Under the pieces are notes generated by a model. That model had not been told where the DNA came from and made no database searches. It worked only from the letters and a program-made list of their open reading frames with translations. Of a stretch of 64,000 bases of DNA, positions 46,045 to 59,500 are shown one piece after another (positions within the stretch are counted from its first letter, which is position 1; each line of letters starts with the position of its first letter). Location: positions 868,001 to 932,000 of the forward strand of contig JAGPNK010000013.1 of the NCBI GenBank assembly GCA_020746835.1. Direction: 5' to 3'. Both the position numbers and the translations under genes were made by a program. The stretch comes from Stachybotrys elegans (Eukaryota; Ascomycota; Sordariomycetes; Hypocreales; Stachybotryaceae).

Positions 46045-48260
46045 ATGGCGGGTCAAGGTTCCTTCATACCGGGGTGCAGTCGTCCCGTGACGGTCGACTA
46101 CATTGACCAGCACCTCCACGAACAGCACCCTCTGTTTGCGAACCCGCATGTGCAGTACGATGCCATGTCCGGGCAATACGCCCCAACAACAGAACGACAC
46201 GGCCAAATGCCCGAGCAGTACGCCTCGGAGAGCCAGGTCGTTGTGGCCGAACAGTACGCGACAAACAACCAGGTCTCTGTGGACAGTGACGACCTCCCAC
46301 CGAGGTCGGATTGGACACACGCCAGCGCCATGAAGTTCTGGAATGGCATTTTCCCCGATGCCATGACTGAGTTCCAGAAGACGGAGGAGCCCCGAGGTCG
46401 ATCCGGCACCGACTACAGCATTCGGAGCCCGGACAACTGGGACGAGATCTACCACAGACTCCAAGCGGCGCGAGACAAGTACCAGCAAGTGGGAGGGTCG
46501 GTAGGATGGCTGCAGAAAGTGCGGCGGACGGTAGCTAATAACATCACACCGCTGGCAGGGATGGCCAAGTTCGGCGCTCGAGCTGCTCTTGTCGACCCTA
46601 TTGCGACGCCGGTCTTGGCTGCCGTGGAACTGGTCATAGATGTGAGCCCAACGCGGCCAAAGACAGTCGGAAGCCCCAACTCGCACAGCTAGCTAACCAC
46701 GGTAGTGTCCCAGGCTGTCAAAACTGCCACATCTGTGCGCCAACAGGTCGTCGGCGCCCTTGACAGCCTCATACCAATCTACTCGAACGTTGGACTGTTC
46801 CTGGGGACCTTCCGGGGTGATGTACATAACTGAAGGGCGTCGGTAAATCTGATCTTCACGCCGCTGGACGCCATTGAGCGGACCATTGGCTTCTTCACAA
46901 GCAACGAGTGTGAGTCACGGCTACTTGGTCTGCCATCTACCGGCAGGACTGACGCATGATATCGGCAGTGAAGTCCTGAGGGGAGGCAAAGCCATGCTTA
47001 CTGGGGGCGACTACGAGAAGAGCATGGTGGAGAGCCCGAACACGATCAAGACGAGGAGCTCAAATCTCATGGAGGAAGCCGCAAAGTCGCACATTCACGA
47101 ATTCCACATGTGTACGCATACCCCCCGCCCACCCGAGGTCGCGGCGACTGACGCGTGCCTTCTTCTCTCACAGACCCGAGAGAGACGCGAAAGTTCCGCA
47201 GACAGCTCGTGCAGGCGGTGCAGAACGTGGGCCATAGGATGGGCAGGCTCAAGAACTTACTGCATGATTTCTTCCTGTGAAAAGAGCGTGATTCACGCCT
47301 AGCCGAGACTTTTGGAAAGGATGAAGATTTAATTGTGATACCACCTATAAAGGGGAGCTCGAAGACGCTTGACAGGAGAACCTCGGCCTTCATATCATAA
47401 ACGAGAAGCAGCTATCAATCATGTCGTTCCAGCAGAATCAGTGGTTGTTGCCGCCGCAGCCGGGCATCAGCACAGGGGCCCTCCGACTGGTGTTCAACAT
47501 GCCAAACCTTGACCTGGCTGACCTTGCCTTCGTTGTCAACAACAAAAGGCAGCTAGCCGAACGAGAGCGCGCCCAGGCGGAGCAAATCATCGACACGCAG
47601 CTCTTCCAGAGATGGATCTTGTCAGCATCCTCGGCCAAGCTCCTGGTGCACTGGGACTTCATCTTGCCCCAGACCTTCGCCAACGTCTCGCCCCTGTCGG
47701 GCTTTTGCGCCACCATGACCCAAGTGCTCCGGGCTAAGGAGCGCTGTGTGGTAGCGGTGTGGTTCTGTGGACGGCACACAGGCCTGTCTGAGGCCGGTGG
47801 GCGCATCAGCGGGTTCATGCTCACTAGCCTGATTGACCAGCTACTGAGGCAACATACCTTCGACCCGCGACTAATGTACACAAACGACAACATCACGGCC
47901 ATGCAAACAGGGGACCTCGAGGTGCTTACCCATCTGCTGGGCTGGTTGGTGCGACAGCTGCCCGAAGCCAAGACGCTCTTCTTCATCATTGACGGTGTGT
48001 ATCTGCTCGAGCGGGACGAGTGTAAAGATGAGGCGCTGCACGTGTTAACAACCCTTCTTTGCCTCGCCAATGACAGGAGCGTGTCTACCACCATCAAGGT
48101 GCTGTTCACGAGCACACCGGGCACGGATGATGTGAGGGAGGCTTTCGAGGATGAAGATCTGATCCTGAATGTACACACACTGCCGCAGCTGGGGTGGCCA
48201 CCCAATGACGAGCGCATGATAAGGGAATTGGAAGAGATGCACGGAACTGCTTGGATGTAG
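46045..48260 (+). pseudogene. Decayed STAND-like fungal gene
   Basis: One gene now split into pieces. Exon 46045-46641 (start MAGQGSFIPG) joins 46714 onward by a 72-nt intron, then introns at about 46910-46968 and 47109-47173 restore helical coding sequence (LVIDAVKTATSVRQQ, YEKSMVES, LRGGKAML). The frame is broken by TGA at 46831-46833, by TGA at 47278-47280 and by a frame change near 47370-47380. The last part (47421-48260) is open and codes WILSASSAKLLVHWD, FCGRHTGLSEAGG, LLGWLVRQLP and TLFFIIDGVYL, resembling the NTPase-like part of fungal STAND proteins, without a canonical P-loop. The C terminus seems short. The exact family is not certain; the downstream frame might still be expressed alone. 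Confidence 0.7.
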
Positions 48261-49488
48261 GAGATTGAGGATAGTGGGTGTGCTAGTCGACCCGGTCTGA
48301 GTGTTCTTTCATTTTGATGCCCTGTTATCTGCCCTTGGCTACCTAACTTCCCGCACTGAGTTGCCGTGCTAACAACTATTAATCATTTTACCTTTACAAC
48401 AAAGCAAGCCATCTCAGAAAAGCACCATGGCATCTTGGTCGAAAGCTGCAGCCTTGATCACAGGAGAAGCTAATAAAAAGGGTCGGTCGCCTGACAAGTG
48501 ACATACAGATAAAAGGAGATCCACAACGCTTACCAAAATATTGGAAAGACGTGGCAGTAAGTTTACATCATAACATCTAGGATCCGTACGTAGTCTAATG
48601 GTAGTTGAGGAGAATTAGATCATAGTTGTACTGCTCTTATGAAGATGTTCTCTGCCATTCTACCGTTTCTACAGTCAGGGCTTCTTCAGCATATCATCCT
48701 CTGACCAATAGGGTAAGCTAGGTGAGTCTCGCTGCTTTATACTCACTCATGGGGGTAAGGTAGGTAAGGTCAGGGTAAGAGTAGTGATCTACCAAAATCT
48801 ACATACTAGGTTGTACCTATCATCTTCATGTATCTTCCTTCTAAGGACTTCTCAAAAAGTCTTGTCTTAGTAATGCCTCTACCTGCTCCTACTAGGTATG
48901 ACCTAAGAGACGGTCTTTATCTTGGTGACGGCCAGCACGGAACTATCGGCCCTAGTGGCATCGGAGCTCGCGACGTCAAGCCTCATTTTCGTCGGAAACT
49001 GCGGAATCTATATCTGCTCGTTATTAGAGGTGCGGACAGGGCTGTCAAGGCCAAGAAAATAATTTCTTTGACATTGTACCACAATGCGGGAATTCTTGAT
49101 GATGTACCCCAATGGAACTGATGAGTGACTGAGCGTAGGCCCCCTGACAGCACAGAGAATACTAGAACGATCACCAAGTCTGTCCGTCATGGATTAGAAG
49201 AGTCATTAGCTATCGTCCCTTACGCAGGAAGAGCCTTCAGTACAAGTACTATTGACATGTGTGATGAGAGCCACGCTCTACTCCGAGGGATGGGGGAAAA
49301 TGTTAAAAACGCGAAATGGGTTACTATCTGTCCTCTACGACCTCCTTCGTGGCACACACCGTTCATTATTGACGGCACATCTCCCCGGATTACAATGCAG
49401 CGATGCATTCTTCTCGTCCAAGTCAACCCTAACCCTCCCATTCGCGAAAAACGTCAAGACCAATTGTCACCTGCTTCTCCTCATGCCC
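48261..49488. other. Intergenic region with GGTAAGGTAGG low-complexity patch
   Basis: 1.2 kb. A patch at about 48711-48780 repeats GGTAAG/GGTAGG-like units, of a kind often dispersed in fungal intergenic DNA. Open plus frames at 48828-49121 and 49125-49499 have no recognisable domain; I do not call them genes. Confidence 0.45.
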
Positions 49489-50319
49489 TTAAAAGTTAAA
49501 GGCAGCAATTCCAGCAACAAGACCCACAATCATAGCACCATTAACAAAAACTCCGTTGGCTGAACTGTCAGGCTCGGGGGTAGAGGTAGGATCCAGAGAG
49601 CCGGTGGTGGTAGGAGTAGACGACTCGCTGGCTTCTTCGGTGCGCACAGCGGCTAGGGTAGCCAGGAGCTCGGGCGTCGTGTAAGTGACAGTCTCGGTGG
49701 AGGGAACTGTAGGCAGTGGAAGGCTTGAAACGGCAGAGGCACCGGAAAATGCAAGACGATCAGAAGCGTTCTCGGAGGTGTTGAGGCTGTCACGGTCGAA
49801 CTCGGCGGGGTTCAGGACACTGGCATCATGTTAGCTGCAATCATGACTCAACTTCGGGTATGCCTACGTATCAATGACATGAGCGACACCGCTGTTGAGA
49901 AGACCGTTAGGGAAGATAATGCGAGCGTTGTTGACCCAAGCAGAGCCGTCAGGTAGGACAGTAAATGTCAACTCGGTTCCCTGAAGAGACGGAACGGTGG
50001 TATTCTCGAGAGCAGTTGAGAAGATGACGCTGGGGATGATGTGGTGGCTGAGGACGGCAGTAATGGTCTCCTCATCAGCGGACTCGAGGACGGAGCCAAT
50101 AGCCTCAAAAGCATCATCAGTGGGCACAAATACAGTGCATCGATCAAGATCAAGATCAAGCCCTACGGCTGTAATGGCAGCCAGGATAGCGTTGTAGCCC
50201 GAGCGGGCAGCAAACTCTGGGAGAGAAGGGTTGAACCGGAGGACCGTGTCAACCTTGTGGATGGTGATTCCAACCCCAGGAAAAGCAAGAGTCTTGGCGG
50301 TCTGCTGATATGGGTGCAC
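49489..50319 (-). pseudogene. 5'-truncated GPI-anchored fasciclin (FAS1) gene
   Basis: Codes one FAS1 domain: the LRFNPSLPEFAARSGYNAIL opening, TVFVPTDDAFEAIG, the LSHHIIPSVIF strand and GVAHVIDTVLNP across a 48-nt intron (49820-49867). A Ser/Thr-rich stalk and a hydrophobic tail (GAMIVGLVAGIAAFNF, stop at 49489) follow, fitting a GPI-anchor signal. Fungal proteins of this type are cell-surface adhesion proteins that usually have a signal peptide and two FAS1 domains. Here the frame upstream of about 50319 has no ATG, signal peptide or first domain, and runs into the 3' end of the HET gene on the same strand. I infer loss of the 5' half; an undetected short 5' exon could still exist. Confidence 0.7.
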
Positions 50320-50552
50320 AGCCCCAGGCCAGCAAATGATCTGTGGCCTGCGATTCTAGATACAGGCGGTCGATGAGCCCCCGTCGTCGAGGCCCATAAT
50401 ACAGATTGGCTTAAGTTTTCCACTGAGTTATCTTTTATAGCCGTAGAGGAATTAGCAAAGGTTTTTAGAGGCGGTAATCGTGGTAGTTTTAAACCATAAC
50501 CGCCTGAGCGTTATGGCAAATCACGTTCACACGATAAGACTCGGGAGGGCAT

Positions 50553-52705
50553 CTAGATTAAAACTATATCCTCATATGGAATGTCATCAAACCAATTCTT
50601 ATCAATGATCTCGCCGACACCTAGCCTGACAAAACGCCCCACCGAACGTTCCTCTGCTGGATGCATGGCCTCTTCTACCATTAGCACGTTGAACGCATCC
50701 TCGACACCGTGAATCTCGCTTCTCGACAAAGCAGCCATGTAAAACGGTCTGTCATGCGATGGCCAGATGCCCTCATCAAAGGCGACCCAGCCGCCAGGCT
50801 TGTTCGTGGGTCCGTGAAAGATGAACAAGTTCTTCGAGATGATACCACCGCCAACGGTCCGGATCGAGTCGGAGTAGTAGTCCATTGTGCCAGGCTGGCC
50901 AGCCTGAGGTGAGCCGTGCGGCCACGAGTTTGCTCTGCTCCAAGGTTTTAGTTTGACCAAAAATTGGAGCCAGGTTGAGAGCTCTTGCTGGGACCCCATC
51001 ATGTCTTCTGTCTGGGTCTTGTGAAGTTGGATGTTTCGAGCCAGTACATGTGTAGTTTGGCTTAGTGGTAAGAACCAAACGGCGCCAATGGTAGAGGTCC
51101 ACGACCAGCTTGGGAGAAATTTCAATGTCGACGGTCGAGACAGCGTTGACTTAGCCAGCCAGAGAAGCTGTACAATGAGTGTCCGCGCATCCTCGTTATT
51201 CTGTGGCCCGGCCTCTGCATGGAAGATGCCCGAAGTGTACGCTTCGCCAGTGCTTTGGCTAAGTTCGCCCGCCAGGCCCAGGATAGCCACGGGCTTATCT
51301 GAATCAAAGGTAAGGTGACGTTGGGTGTATGTAGACACCATCTCGCACCAATCGGCCAAAAAGTCTTCTCGCGCCTCCGACATTCTCCCAAGACCCTCCC
51401 CATCGCGGTTCTTGATAGACCAATACTGCCTAACGCTGTCAAACAGCCTTTGCTCATCCATAGGTGGCTCAGTGTACTCGTCCTCGCACTTGACGTGAGT
51501 TCGACATGCCCAAACCATACGTGATGCTGTGTAGTGAATTGTGCGAGGGGAGAGCATCCATTCCTGAGTGATCCATGCACGGCTACCCAATGGAGCCAAG
51601 GTTAAGCTGCTGATGGCTTGGTCTGGGAAGAGGGTCACAAACATTACTTCTTCGCCGGTCTGTAAAGGGCCGTCTGCTTGGTGCCGGTACGGAATAGACA
51701 CTGGAGAGATTGGAGGTTGCCGAGGAATGAAGCATCCCTCGGATCCATCTTTGGCTCCGGAAGCAGCAACAGTAATTTTGGCGTCTTTATAGATTCGCCC
51801 CATTTGGATCGACTCCCTCTTCCAGTCCTCAGTATCATCCTGGATGATACAAAGACTATCGATCCATAAATAACGTAAACCTAACATCTTCACTATGCGT
51901 ATAGCATCTTGGAAGGTCTTGGGTAGTGTAGACATTTTGATTGCTCGGCAATGAGCCTCTAAATTATCGGCAACCGTTGTCAGTAATCTGTGTGCACCCC
52001 AGCAGTGGCTCAAAGCTGCATAATTGGCTCTGGAGCTGCCCGTTATGAAAAGAAACGGGTCTTTTGGATCGTCATTGATGCCGAGATCAAGCACACGGGT
52101 GGGCAGTTGCGGCAGGTTGTTGATGTCGCGTTGGCCAGAGAATGTGCCTTTGCAAGCCTCGTGGTTGAAGATGCAATTGTTATACCACTCCTTTACGAAG
52201 TGCAGTGCCTCATTTGAACCCGAATTTCGAAATAGCTGTCTGCCAATAACGTCTCGGTTAAGTCGAGCTTTGCTTCCTGCCAAATTGTTAAGATCAAACC
52301 ATCACGAGAAATCAAGAGAAGTGCCAAGTACTAACCAGGTACAGCTGTAAGACTGAGATATGCCACATCAAATCCAGATTCAACATCGGGTATGACTGCG
52401 TTGATGCCAAAAAGTGACGGTGCTTGAGATTTCGTAAGCTCTTCACTATCATCTAAGCTGAGTGGCTCTTGGAGACCGTGCAGCACGACGGGCTCAGGGG
52501 CAATGTTACGGCGGAGATCTGCATCCAAACGAGGCTCTGTTGCGTCTTGGTCCATTGCTCGCCGAATGAGGGCGCATAAATCACAACGATGGGCCGAGAC
52601 CAGCAAGTCTAGGGCGTTGTCAAGGTGCTTATATCCATCGGGACGAATAAGAGCTTGCGGCGTTATCCCCGCGCAAGCCCTGCAAAGTGTCGATGGCGGT
52701 ATCAT
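50553..52705 (-). CDS. HET-domain protein
   Basis: HET protein of 697 residues. Exons are 52705-52336 and 52276-50553, with a 59-nt intron. The N terminus has the CRACAGI and CDLCALIRRA Cys pairs seen before many HET cores. The core: YAALSHCWG near 210, YLWIDSLCIIQDDTEDWKRES near 262, ITQEWMLSPRTIHY, and the SWSWTS variant of the PSWSWAS signature near 513. It belongs to the long class shared with the genes at 17.8 and 60.4 kb. The frame is intact, and the C terminus is acidic and aromatic. Likely allorecognition effector; partner unknown. Confidence 0.92.
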
Positions 52706-53416
52706 TGTATCAATGACAAACCGTAACCCAACAGTTCTGATGCTGGCCGCTTTGCTTCATATGAAAAGCGTAAGTCTACTGAACTTGATTGAGGCAAATA
52801 AGCTCATAGAAATACTCATCTTGTCACGACCCGTGACAGGACCAACCCCAATAAGATAACGGACAAGTCACGTGGAGGAGGGAGGACCCAGGGCCAATGG
52901 GAACGGGACCTGTTCGACTGAGTCATATATAATTTATTCAACTTTAATTACTATAACGTTATCAACGCTTGTGGGCTTGGTAGATTGATGATTTGCGGAG
53001 ACGTAGCCGAGGACGCCAAGAATAACACCAGCCAAGCCTCTTCGGGGATGAACATACGCCAGGAAGTAGACAATGGTTGGTCAGGCCACATCCAGATGTC
53101 TCAATGAGAAACAAGAATGAGCCGACAGGCCGGGATGGTGATTGATGCAGGCGCAAACACATGGCGAGCCAGGCATTTGAAAGAGCTAGCGACGCCGAAA
53201 TGACGCTCCCCACGCGGTAACTTATCATATCCACCGGCAACCATCTCCTGAGATCCACAAGCCCTGCATCTATGTAGCAGCATGTACTCCATAAAGATAA
53301 CAGGGACAGGCCGGTATCGCTACAGATTTGTTTAAAGAGCAGACGTCCGTCAATATGACGGTTCTCGTCTCTCCCTCGGCTTCCGGAGTTGGAATTGCAA
53401 TCAAGTCAAGCTCAGC
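52706..53416. other. Divergent intergenic region, HET to amidase
   Basis: About 700 bases with both promoters. An AT-rich block at 52921-52960. No gene seen. Confidence 0.5.
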
Positions 53417-55405
53417 ATGCATTCTTCTACGCTTCTCGCCGCGGCCGCCGTCGGTGCGTCGGTGGCCTATGCCTCGTGCAATGGCCCGTTTCCCAGTAAC
53501 TAGCATCCTTTCTCAGTTGAATATGGGCTGCTTTGCTAATGATTGTTCAAGTGCCCCTGTGTAAGGGAGTCAAGATTGAAGACGCATCCATCGTCGAGCT
53601 CCAGCAGTGGCTGACAGAGGGTCAGCTCACCAGCCAAGACTTGGTTGAGTGCTATCTTGCCAGGATTGAAAAGACAAACGAGTCAGTGCTGAACCCTGCA
53701 ATAAGCGCCACAACACTGGTTAACAGAATTCACTAGGTATCTCCACTCAATCAGCGAGGTCAACCCCGATGCCCTGGACATTGCTGCTCAGATGGACGCA
53801 GAGCGGGCAAGCGGCGAAATCCGCGGCCCCCTCCACGGCATCCCATTCCTTGTCAAGGACAACATCTACACCGACGACAAGCACAACACCAGTGAAGGAA
53901 CTCTGGTTCTCCTCGGTGGAAAATACTCGTCCGAGGCAACCATTGTGACGAAGCTGCGAGCAGCAGGTGGTGTCTTGCTGGGCCACGGTACCATGTCTGA
54001 GGCCGCCGACCACCGAGCCTCTAGCAACTATGCCAGTGGATATTCGAGCAGGACTGGGCAGACGAGGAACCCGTATAACTTGACGCAGTCAACTGCCGGC
54101 AGCAGCAGCGGTCCTGTCGTGGCCGTGAGGAGTAACCAGGTTGCCATTGCTATCGGCACCGAAACCTATGGCTCCCTCGTTCACCCAGCTGCACAGCTTG
54201 GTCTCTACACCATCAAGTCCACCCCTGGATTGATGTCCCGCCATGGCATTGTTACCGGCAGCTATTGGCACGACACCCCGGGTCCCTTGGCCCGCTCCAT
54301 GAAGGATGTATCTATCATGCTCGACATCATGGTTGGCATCGACCGATACGATAACCTCACTGCCGAGGCCATTGGTCACGAGCCGCCAAACGGATATGCC
54401 GCCGAGGTCGTTGACAAGCAGGCCCTTCGTGGCATGAAGCTGGGTCTCCCGTGGAACCCCTACTGGTCTACTGTAGCAGTGCGTCTAAAGACAGCGTCGA
54501 ATCATGATCTAAGCTGACTGGTTATTGCAGCACATCAACAGCGGAGACAACAGGCAGGAATATGAAGAGATGATCCAGCAACTGAAGGATGCGGGTGTAG
54601 AGATTTACAACATCACGGTGAGCTCACGATGCTCGCTTGGTCATACATGCATGATGCTAATACTGCGGCTCAGTCCAACGCAGCCTTGTCTCAGATCGTT
54701 AGCCCGTACGGCCAAGGCCATCCCGCGGACATCGCTCCCGAGCACAACCACGCCATCGCTTTTAACACCCTTCTCGCGGTTGGGTACGGCGAGTGGCTGC
54801 AGAACTGGACCTTCCCCGAGGACGATGAGAGATACGGCATGAGCTCGCTCGCCGAAATGGCCGAATGGAACGACGCCCACAACGAGACGACGGGCGCGCT
54901 CGGCAACGGCACCTGGTGGTGGGATACCAAGACGGGCCAGTCTTTCTACGATGCCGGCGTTGCCACAAACGGCACCATGGGCACGGCCTTCTGGACAGCG
55001 TTTGGTTGGGGTCGCTTCACTGCGCGACAGGCCATCGACACGCTGCACCGCTACGTCGAGGAGGACGGCACCGTCGTAGAGTTGGACGGAGTCGTCATGC
55101 CCAATGGACGCGATGGCAACCGCGGAAACGCATGCGCTCCGCTGCCATCTTACGCGGGGTATCCCATTGCAGCCGTGCCTACCGGAGCCGATGCCTATGC
55201 GACGCCCTACGGTCTCTGCATCTACGGTAAGCAGTATGGCGAGGCGAAGCTTGTCCGCGTGGCTTCGGCCATGGAGGACCTGTTCCAGTGGAACGAGCAC
55301 CCCAAGTACTTCAACTACGATACGGCCCAGGGGCCTTGGCAGGCGTCGTTTCCGGGCTACACTTGCTCGGAGAGCAGTCTCAAGTCTCAGCACTGTGCCC
55401 CATAG
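53417..55405 (+). CDS. Secreted amidase-signature protein
   Basis: Amidase of 589 residues. Exons are 53417-53495, 53552-53681, 53737-54478, 54531-54617 and 54674-55405, with introns of 45-56 nt. The first exon codes a signal peptide (HSSTLLAAAAVGASVAYA), so the enzyme is probably secreted or vacuolar. The catalytic Lys is in LVKDNIYTDD (about 110), the cis-Ser in STAGSSSGP (about 190) and the nucleophile Ser in ETYGSLVHPA (about 216), so the triad looks complete. Cysteines in the C terminus fit an exported protein. It is a different branch from the decayed amidase at 14.6 kb, whose exon layout and sequence differ. Substrate unknown. Confidence 0.92.
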
Positions 55406-56582
55406 CTGTAGCCGTCATACAGTAGAATTAGAATAGTACACTGTTATTGCCGTGACTTTCAGCAAAGGTCCCGTCATGTCTGTCTTCGGTTGGAGTATCT
55501 ATTATTCGTCACTTGATCATTGATCGTGGCCTGCCTGGTCTAGCCCGAGATCGGATAAGCCAGCTCTTGGATCCTGGGTAGGAGACGTGCCTGATGGCTT
55601 CTAAGAGAAAGAAAACTGACTTTCAGGCTGCTTTTCATTCCAGCAATTAGAGGGGTCCGTCCCCTGCTCGAAGTATGCAATGCTAGCACATAGTGTGAGC
55701 ATACTTTGGCCGTAAGCATTCTCTTCCCACCTTGGCGCCACCGATATCGACAGGGCCCTCGGAATCTCGGTATATTGCAACCGCTTTCTCAAGGTCAGAC
55801 GGGATAATTACCTCATAGTGAAAGGGGATTGAAGCGTTCCTGAGCTTCCATGGAAGTCATGGGAAGATGCAGAAGCTGCATGAATTCATCAGGGTCCATC
55901 CGGCCGATGACGTCTTGGCAAAGGCAACAAGCCGGCAATAGCGGGAGCATGACTCTGGTCGGCCGTTCGGCGATCCTGCCAGGCTTGTTTATTACCCCAT
56001 CATCCGAGCTCCGAAGTTGCGGAACATCCCACCATTCAGCTGGGGGAAATAGTGCCCGTCTTATCTGCATAGAGCGAGGAGGGACAGCTTCGGCAAGCTC
56101 TGGTTCGACGACTTTGAGTTGCGGCTGCCCCGGCGGCGCGCTCGGAATTCTCTCGACTTGGGGGTGGCTGTCTAGCAGATGCCGGTGGAACGCACGGCGC
56201 TGGATCATTCACGTCATGGGCTGACAGCTCTTTATCCTGGTTTCTACTTTTGTGCACACCATCTCGTCGTCACATGTGTCCCTCATTCGCTGGCTCAGGG
56301 ACTCGGATATTCGGCCACCACTAGAGCCATGTAAACTCAAAAGCCATAGTAATGTACCTCCACTTTGATCCCATTCTTCCGTGAAAGCTTGCAATGCCAC
56401 TACTGCCGTTGCTGCTAGTGGTGCAGGGTGGTGCTGTGTGGATGAGCTTGAGCTCCCGACTCATAAACTGAGGGAGGCACCTCGACCTTCATGCCCAGGT
56501 TCCCTCCTTTCTTGGACACAGCTTCGAATGCCATCATTCAATTTGCGAGAGAGTAGCTACTTCAATTCTTTTGTTTGACATC
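55406..56582. other. Intergenic region with a possible gene relic
   Basis: 1.2 kb. On the minus strand at about 55685-56208 two offset frames have coding character: one open from 56208 to 55813, and one carrying FHYEVIIPSDLEKAVAIYRD below 55830. A frame change would be needed to join them, so this may be a relic. I do not recognise the family. Confidence 0.4.
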
Positions 56583-59500
56583 ATGGCGCACATGTTCCGT
56601 CGGCGGAACGGCGGGCCATCCAACCACCTGGATGTTGAAGCCCGGCCGGCCAGCCGAGTCAGTGGCATGAGCGGCGCTGAGAAGCAGGAAGAGGCAGGCG
56701 AGTATCCTGCTCTGGAGCACTACATCAACAACTACCGCGACGATAAAAGCCGCGCCGATGACGACCAAGATGCAGCAGGCCACGGCGACAAGAAGTGGTG
56801 GCAGTTCTGGAAGCCCTCGCACAAGCCAAGCGCCTCCGTCGCTGGACCCAAGGCCTCCGAGATTCCAGATTCTTGGCTTGAGACGGACATTCAGGCAGGC
56901 CTTAGCAGCAGCGTCGTCGATGAGAGAAGGAAAGTGTCAGGATGGAACGAATTGACAGCCGAGAAGGAGAACCTTGTCATGAAGTTCTTGGGTTACTTCA
57001 AGGGCCCGATTCTATACGGTGAGTAGAGCGTCTCCCCTAGAGGCTACGTATCTGACGTGGTGGCAGTCATGGAGATTGCAGCTCTTCTTGCTGCCGGTTT
57101 GGCAGACTGGGTTGACTTTGGTGTCATCCTCGGCATTCTGCTTCTCAACGCCTTTGTCGGTTTCTACCAGGAGAAGCAGGCTGCCGATGTCGTCGCGAGT
57201 CTCAAGGGCGACATTGCGATGAGGTGCACTGTTGTCCGAGACGGTCGCAAACAGGAAATTCTAGCCCGAGAGCTCGTCCCAGGCGACGTGGTAAGCTCTG
57301 CCAGCCCTTTACGTACATACAGACAGTCTTATTGACCACGAATGCAGCTCATTGTAGAAGAGGGAGGTACCGTAGCCGCCGATGCGCGCCTCGCCTGCGC
57401 CATAGACCGGATCGAAGACTTTGAAGTATACAAGCGCCTGCGGGCCGAAGATAAGCTCGGCCACGATGAGGCGACCGACGACGACATGGACGAGCTGAAC
57501 AAGCGCCGCGGCTCCGTGGCTGACTACCGCGTCCGGCCCCTCGTCGCCGTCGACCAGTCTGCCATCACGGGAGAGTCGCTGGCCATTGACAAGTACCTCG
57601 GCGAGCTCGTCTACTACACCACTGGCTGCAAGCGCGGCAAGGCCTACGCCATTGTCACGGCCACTGCCGGCCAGACCTTTGTCGGCAAGACGGCAGATCT
57701 GGTCCAGGGCGCCAAGGACCAAGGGCACTTCAAGGCAGTCATGGACAACATCGGCACGTCGCTGCTAGTCTTGGTCATGTTCTGGATCCTCGCGGCCTGG
57801 ATTGGAGGTTTCTTCCGCAACATTGGCATCGCCCTCCCCGGATCGCAGAACTTGCTGCATTATGCTCTTATTCTGCTCATCATCGGTGTTCCTGTCGGTC
57901 TACCCGTCGTCACCACCACGACGCTGGCTGTGGGAGCGGCCTACCTGGCCAAGCAGAGAGCCATTGTACAGAAGCTTACTGCCATTGAGTCGCTTGCCGT
58001 AAGTCTTGCCATGAACCTAGACGAGAGCAACTAACTCATGCTTATCCCAGGGTGTTGATATTCTCTGCTCCGATAAGACGGGCACTCTGACGGCCAACAA
58101 GCTCAGCATCCGCGACCCATTCGTGGCCGAGGGTCAGGACGTCGACTGGATGATGTGTGTTGCTGCACTTGCTTCCTCGCACAATCTCAAGTCACTTGAT
58201 CCCATCGACAAAGTCACCATCCTCACACTGAAGCGGTACCCCAAGGCTCGCGAGATGCTCCAGCAAGGATGGGTCACCGAGAAGTTCACGCCTTTTGATC
58301 CCGTCTCCAAGCGCATCACGGCAGAGTGCAGGCTCGGAGACGACCGCTACACCTGCGCAAAGGGCGCGCCTCGTGCTATCCTCAAGCTGAGCGACTGCTC
58401 GCCCGAAGAAGCCAAAGTCTACACAGAGATGGCTACCGACTTTGCAAGGCGCGGCTTCCGTTCACTGGGCGTCGCCTACAAGAAGAACGATGGGCCCTGG
58501 ATTCTGCTCGGACTGCTCTCTATGTTTGACCCGCCCCGAGAGGATACGGCGCAGACCATCATCGAGGCTGCGCAGCTCGGCGTCCCCGTCAAGATGCTTA
58601 CTGGCGACGCCATTGCCATTGCCAAGGAAACGTGCAAGATGCTTTCTCTCGGGACCAAGGTGTACAACTCGGAGAAGCTCATCCACGGCGGTCTCTCTGG
58701 CAGCGTGCAGCACGACTTTGTCGAGCGTGCCGACGGCTTCGCCGAGGTCTTTCCCGAGCACAAGTACAAGGTCGTCGAGATGCTGCAGCAGCGAGGCCAT
58801 CTCACAGCCATGACGGGCGATGGTGTCAACGACGCTCCGTCGCTCAAGAAGGCCGACTGCGGTATTGCCGTCGAGGGTGCCTCGGAAGCTGCCCAGGCTG
58901 CCGCCGACATTGTGTTCCTCGCGCCTGGTCTGAGTACGATTGTGCTGGCCATTAAGACATCCCGCCAGATCTTTGCACGCATGAAGGCGTACGTGCAGTA
59001 CCGTATCGCTCTGTGTCTGCATCTCGAGATCTACCTTACTCTCTCCATGATCATCATCAATGAGACTATCCGCGTGGAGCTTATTGTCTTCCTCGCCTTG
59101 TTCGCCGACTTAGCTACCGTCGCAGTCGCCTATGACAATGCCCACTGGGAACCTCGGCCCGTCGAGTGGCAGCTGCCCAAGATCTGGGTCGTCAGTGTGA
59201 TTCTCGGGACGCTCCTGGCTATCGGCACCTGGATTATTCGTGGCAGCATGTTCCTCTCCAACGGCGGAATTGTGCAAAACTTTGGATCCGTTCAAGAAGT
59301 GCTGTTCCTCGAGGTTGCCTTGACTGAGAACTGGTTGATCTTTGTCACTAGAGGAGCCAAGACGTGGCCATCGTGGCAACTTGTCCTGGCTATCTTTGGC
59401 GTCGATGTACTGGCAACCATATTCTGCCTGTTCGGTTGGTTATCTGGCAGTCCTGAGCGAACTTCGCCCCCCACGCATTTCGAGCAGAGGGCAGATGGCT

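Noticed and set aside
54641..55393. 250-codon frame antisense to the secreted amidase
   Set aside because: Shadow of the last amidase exon.
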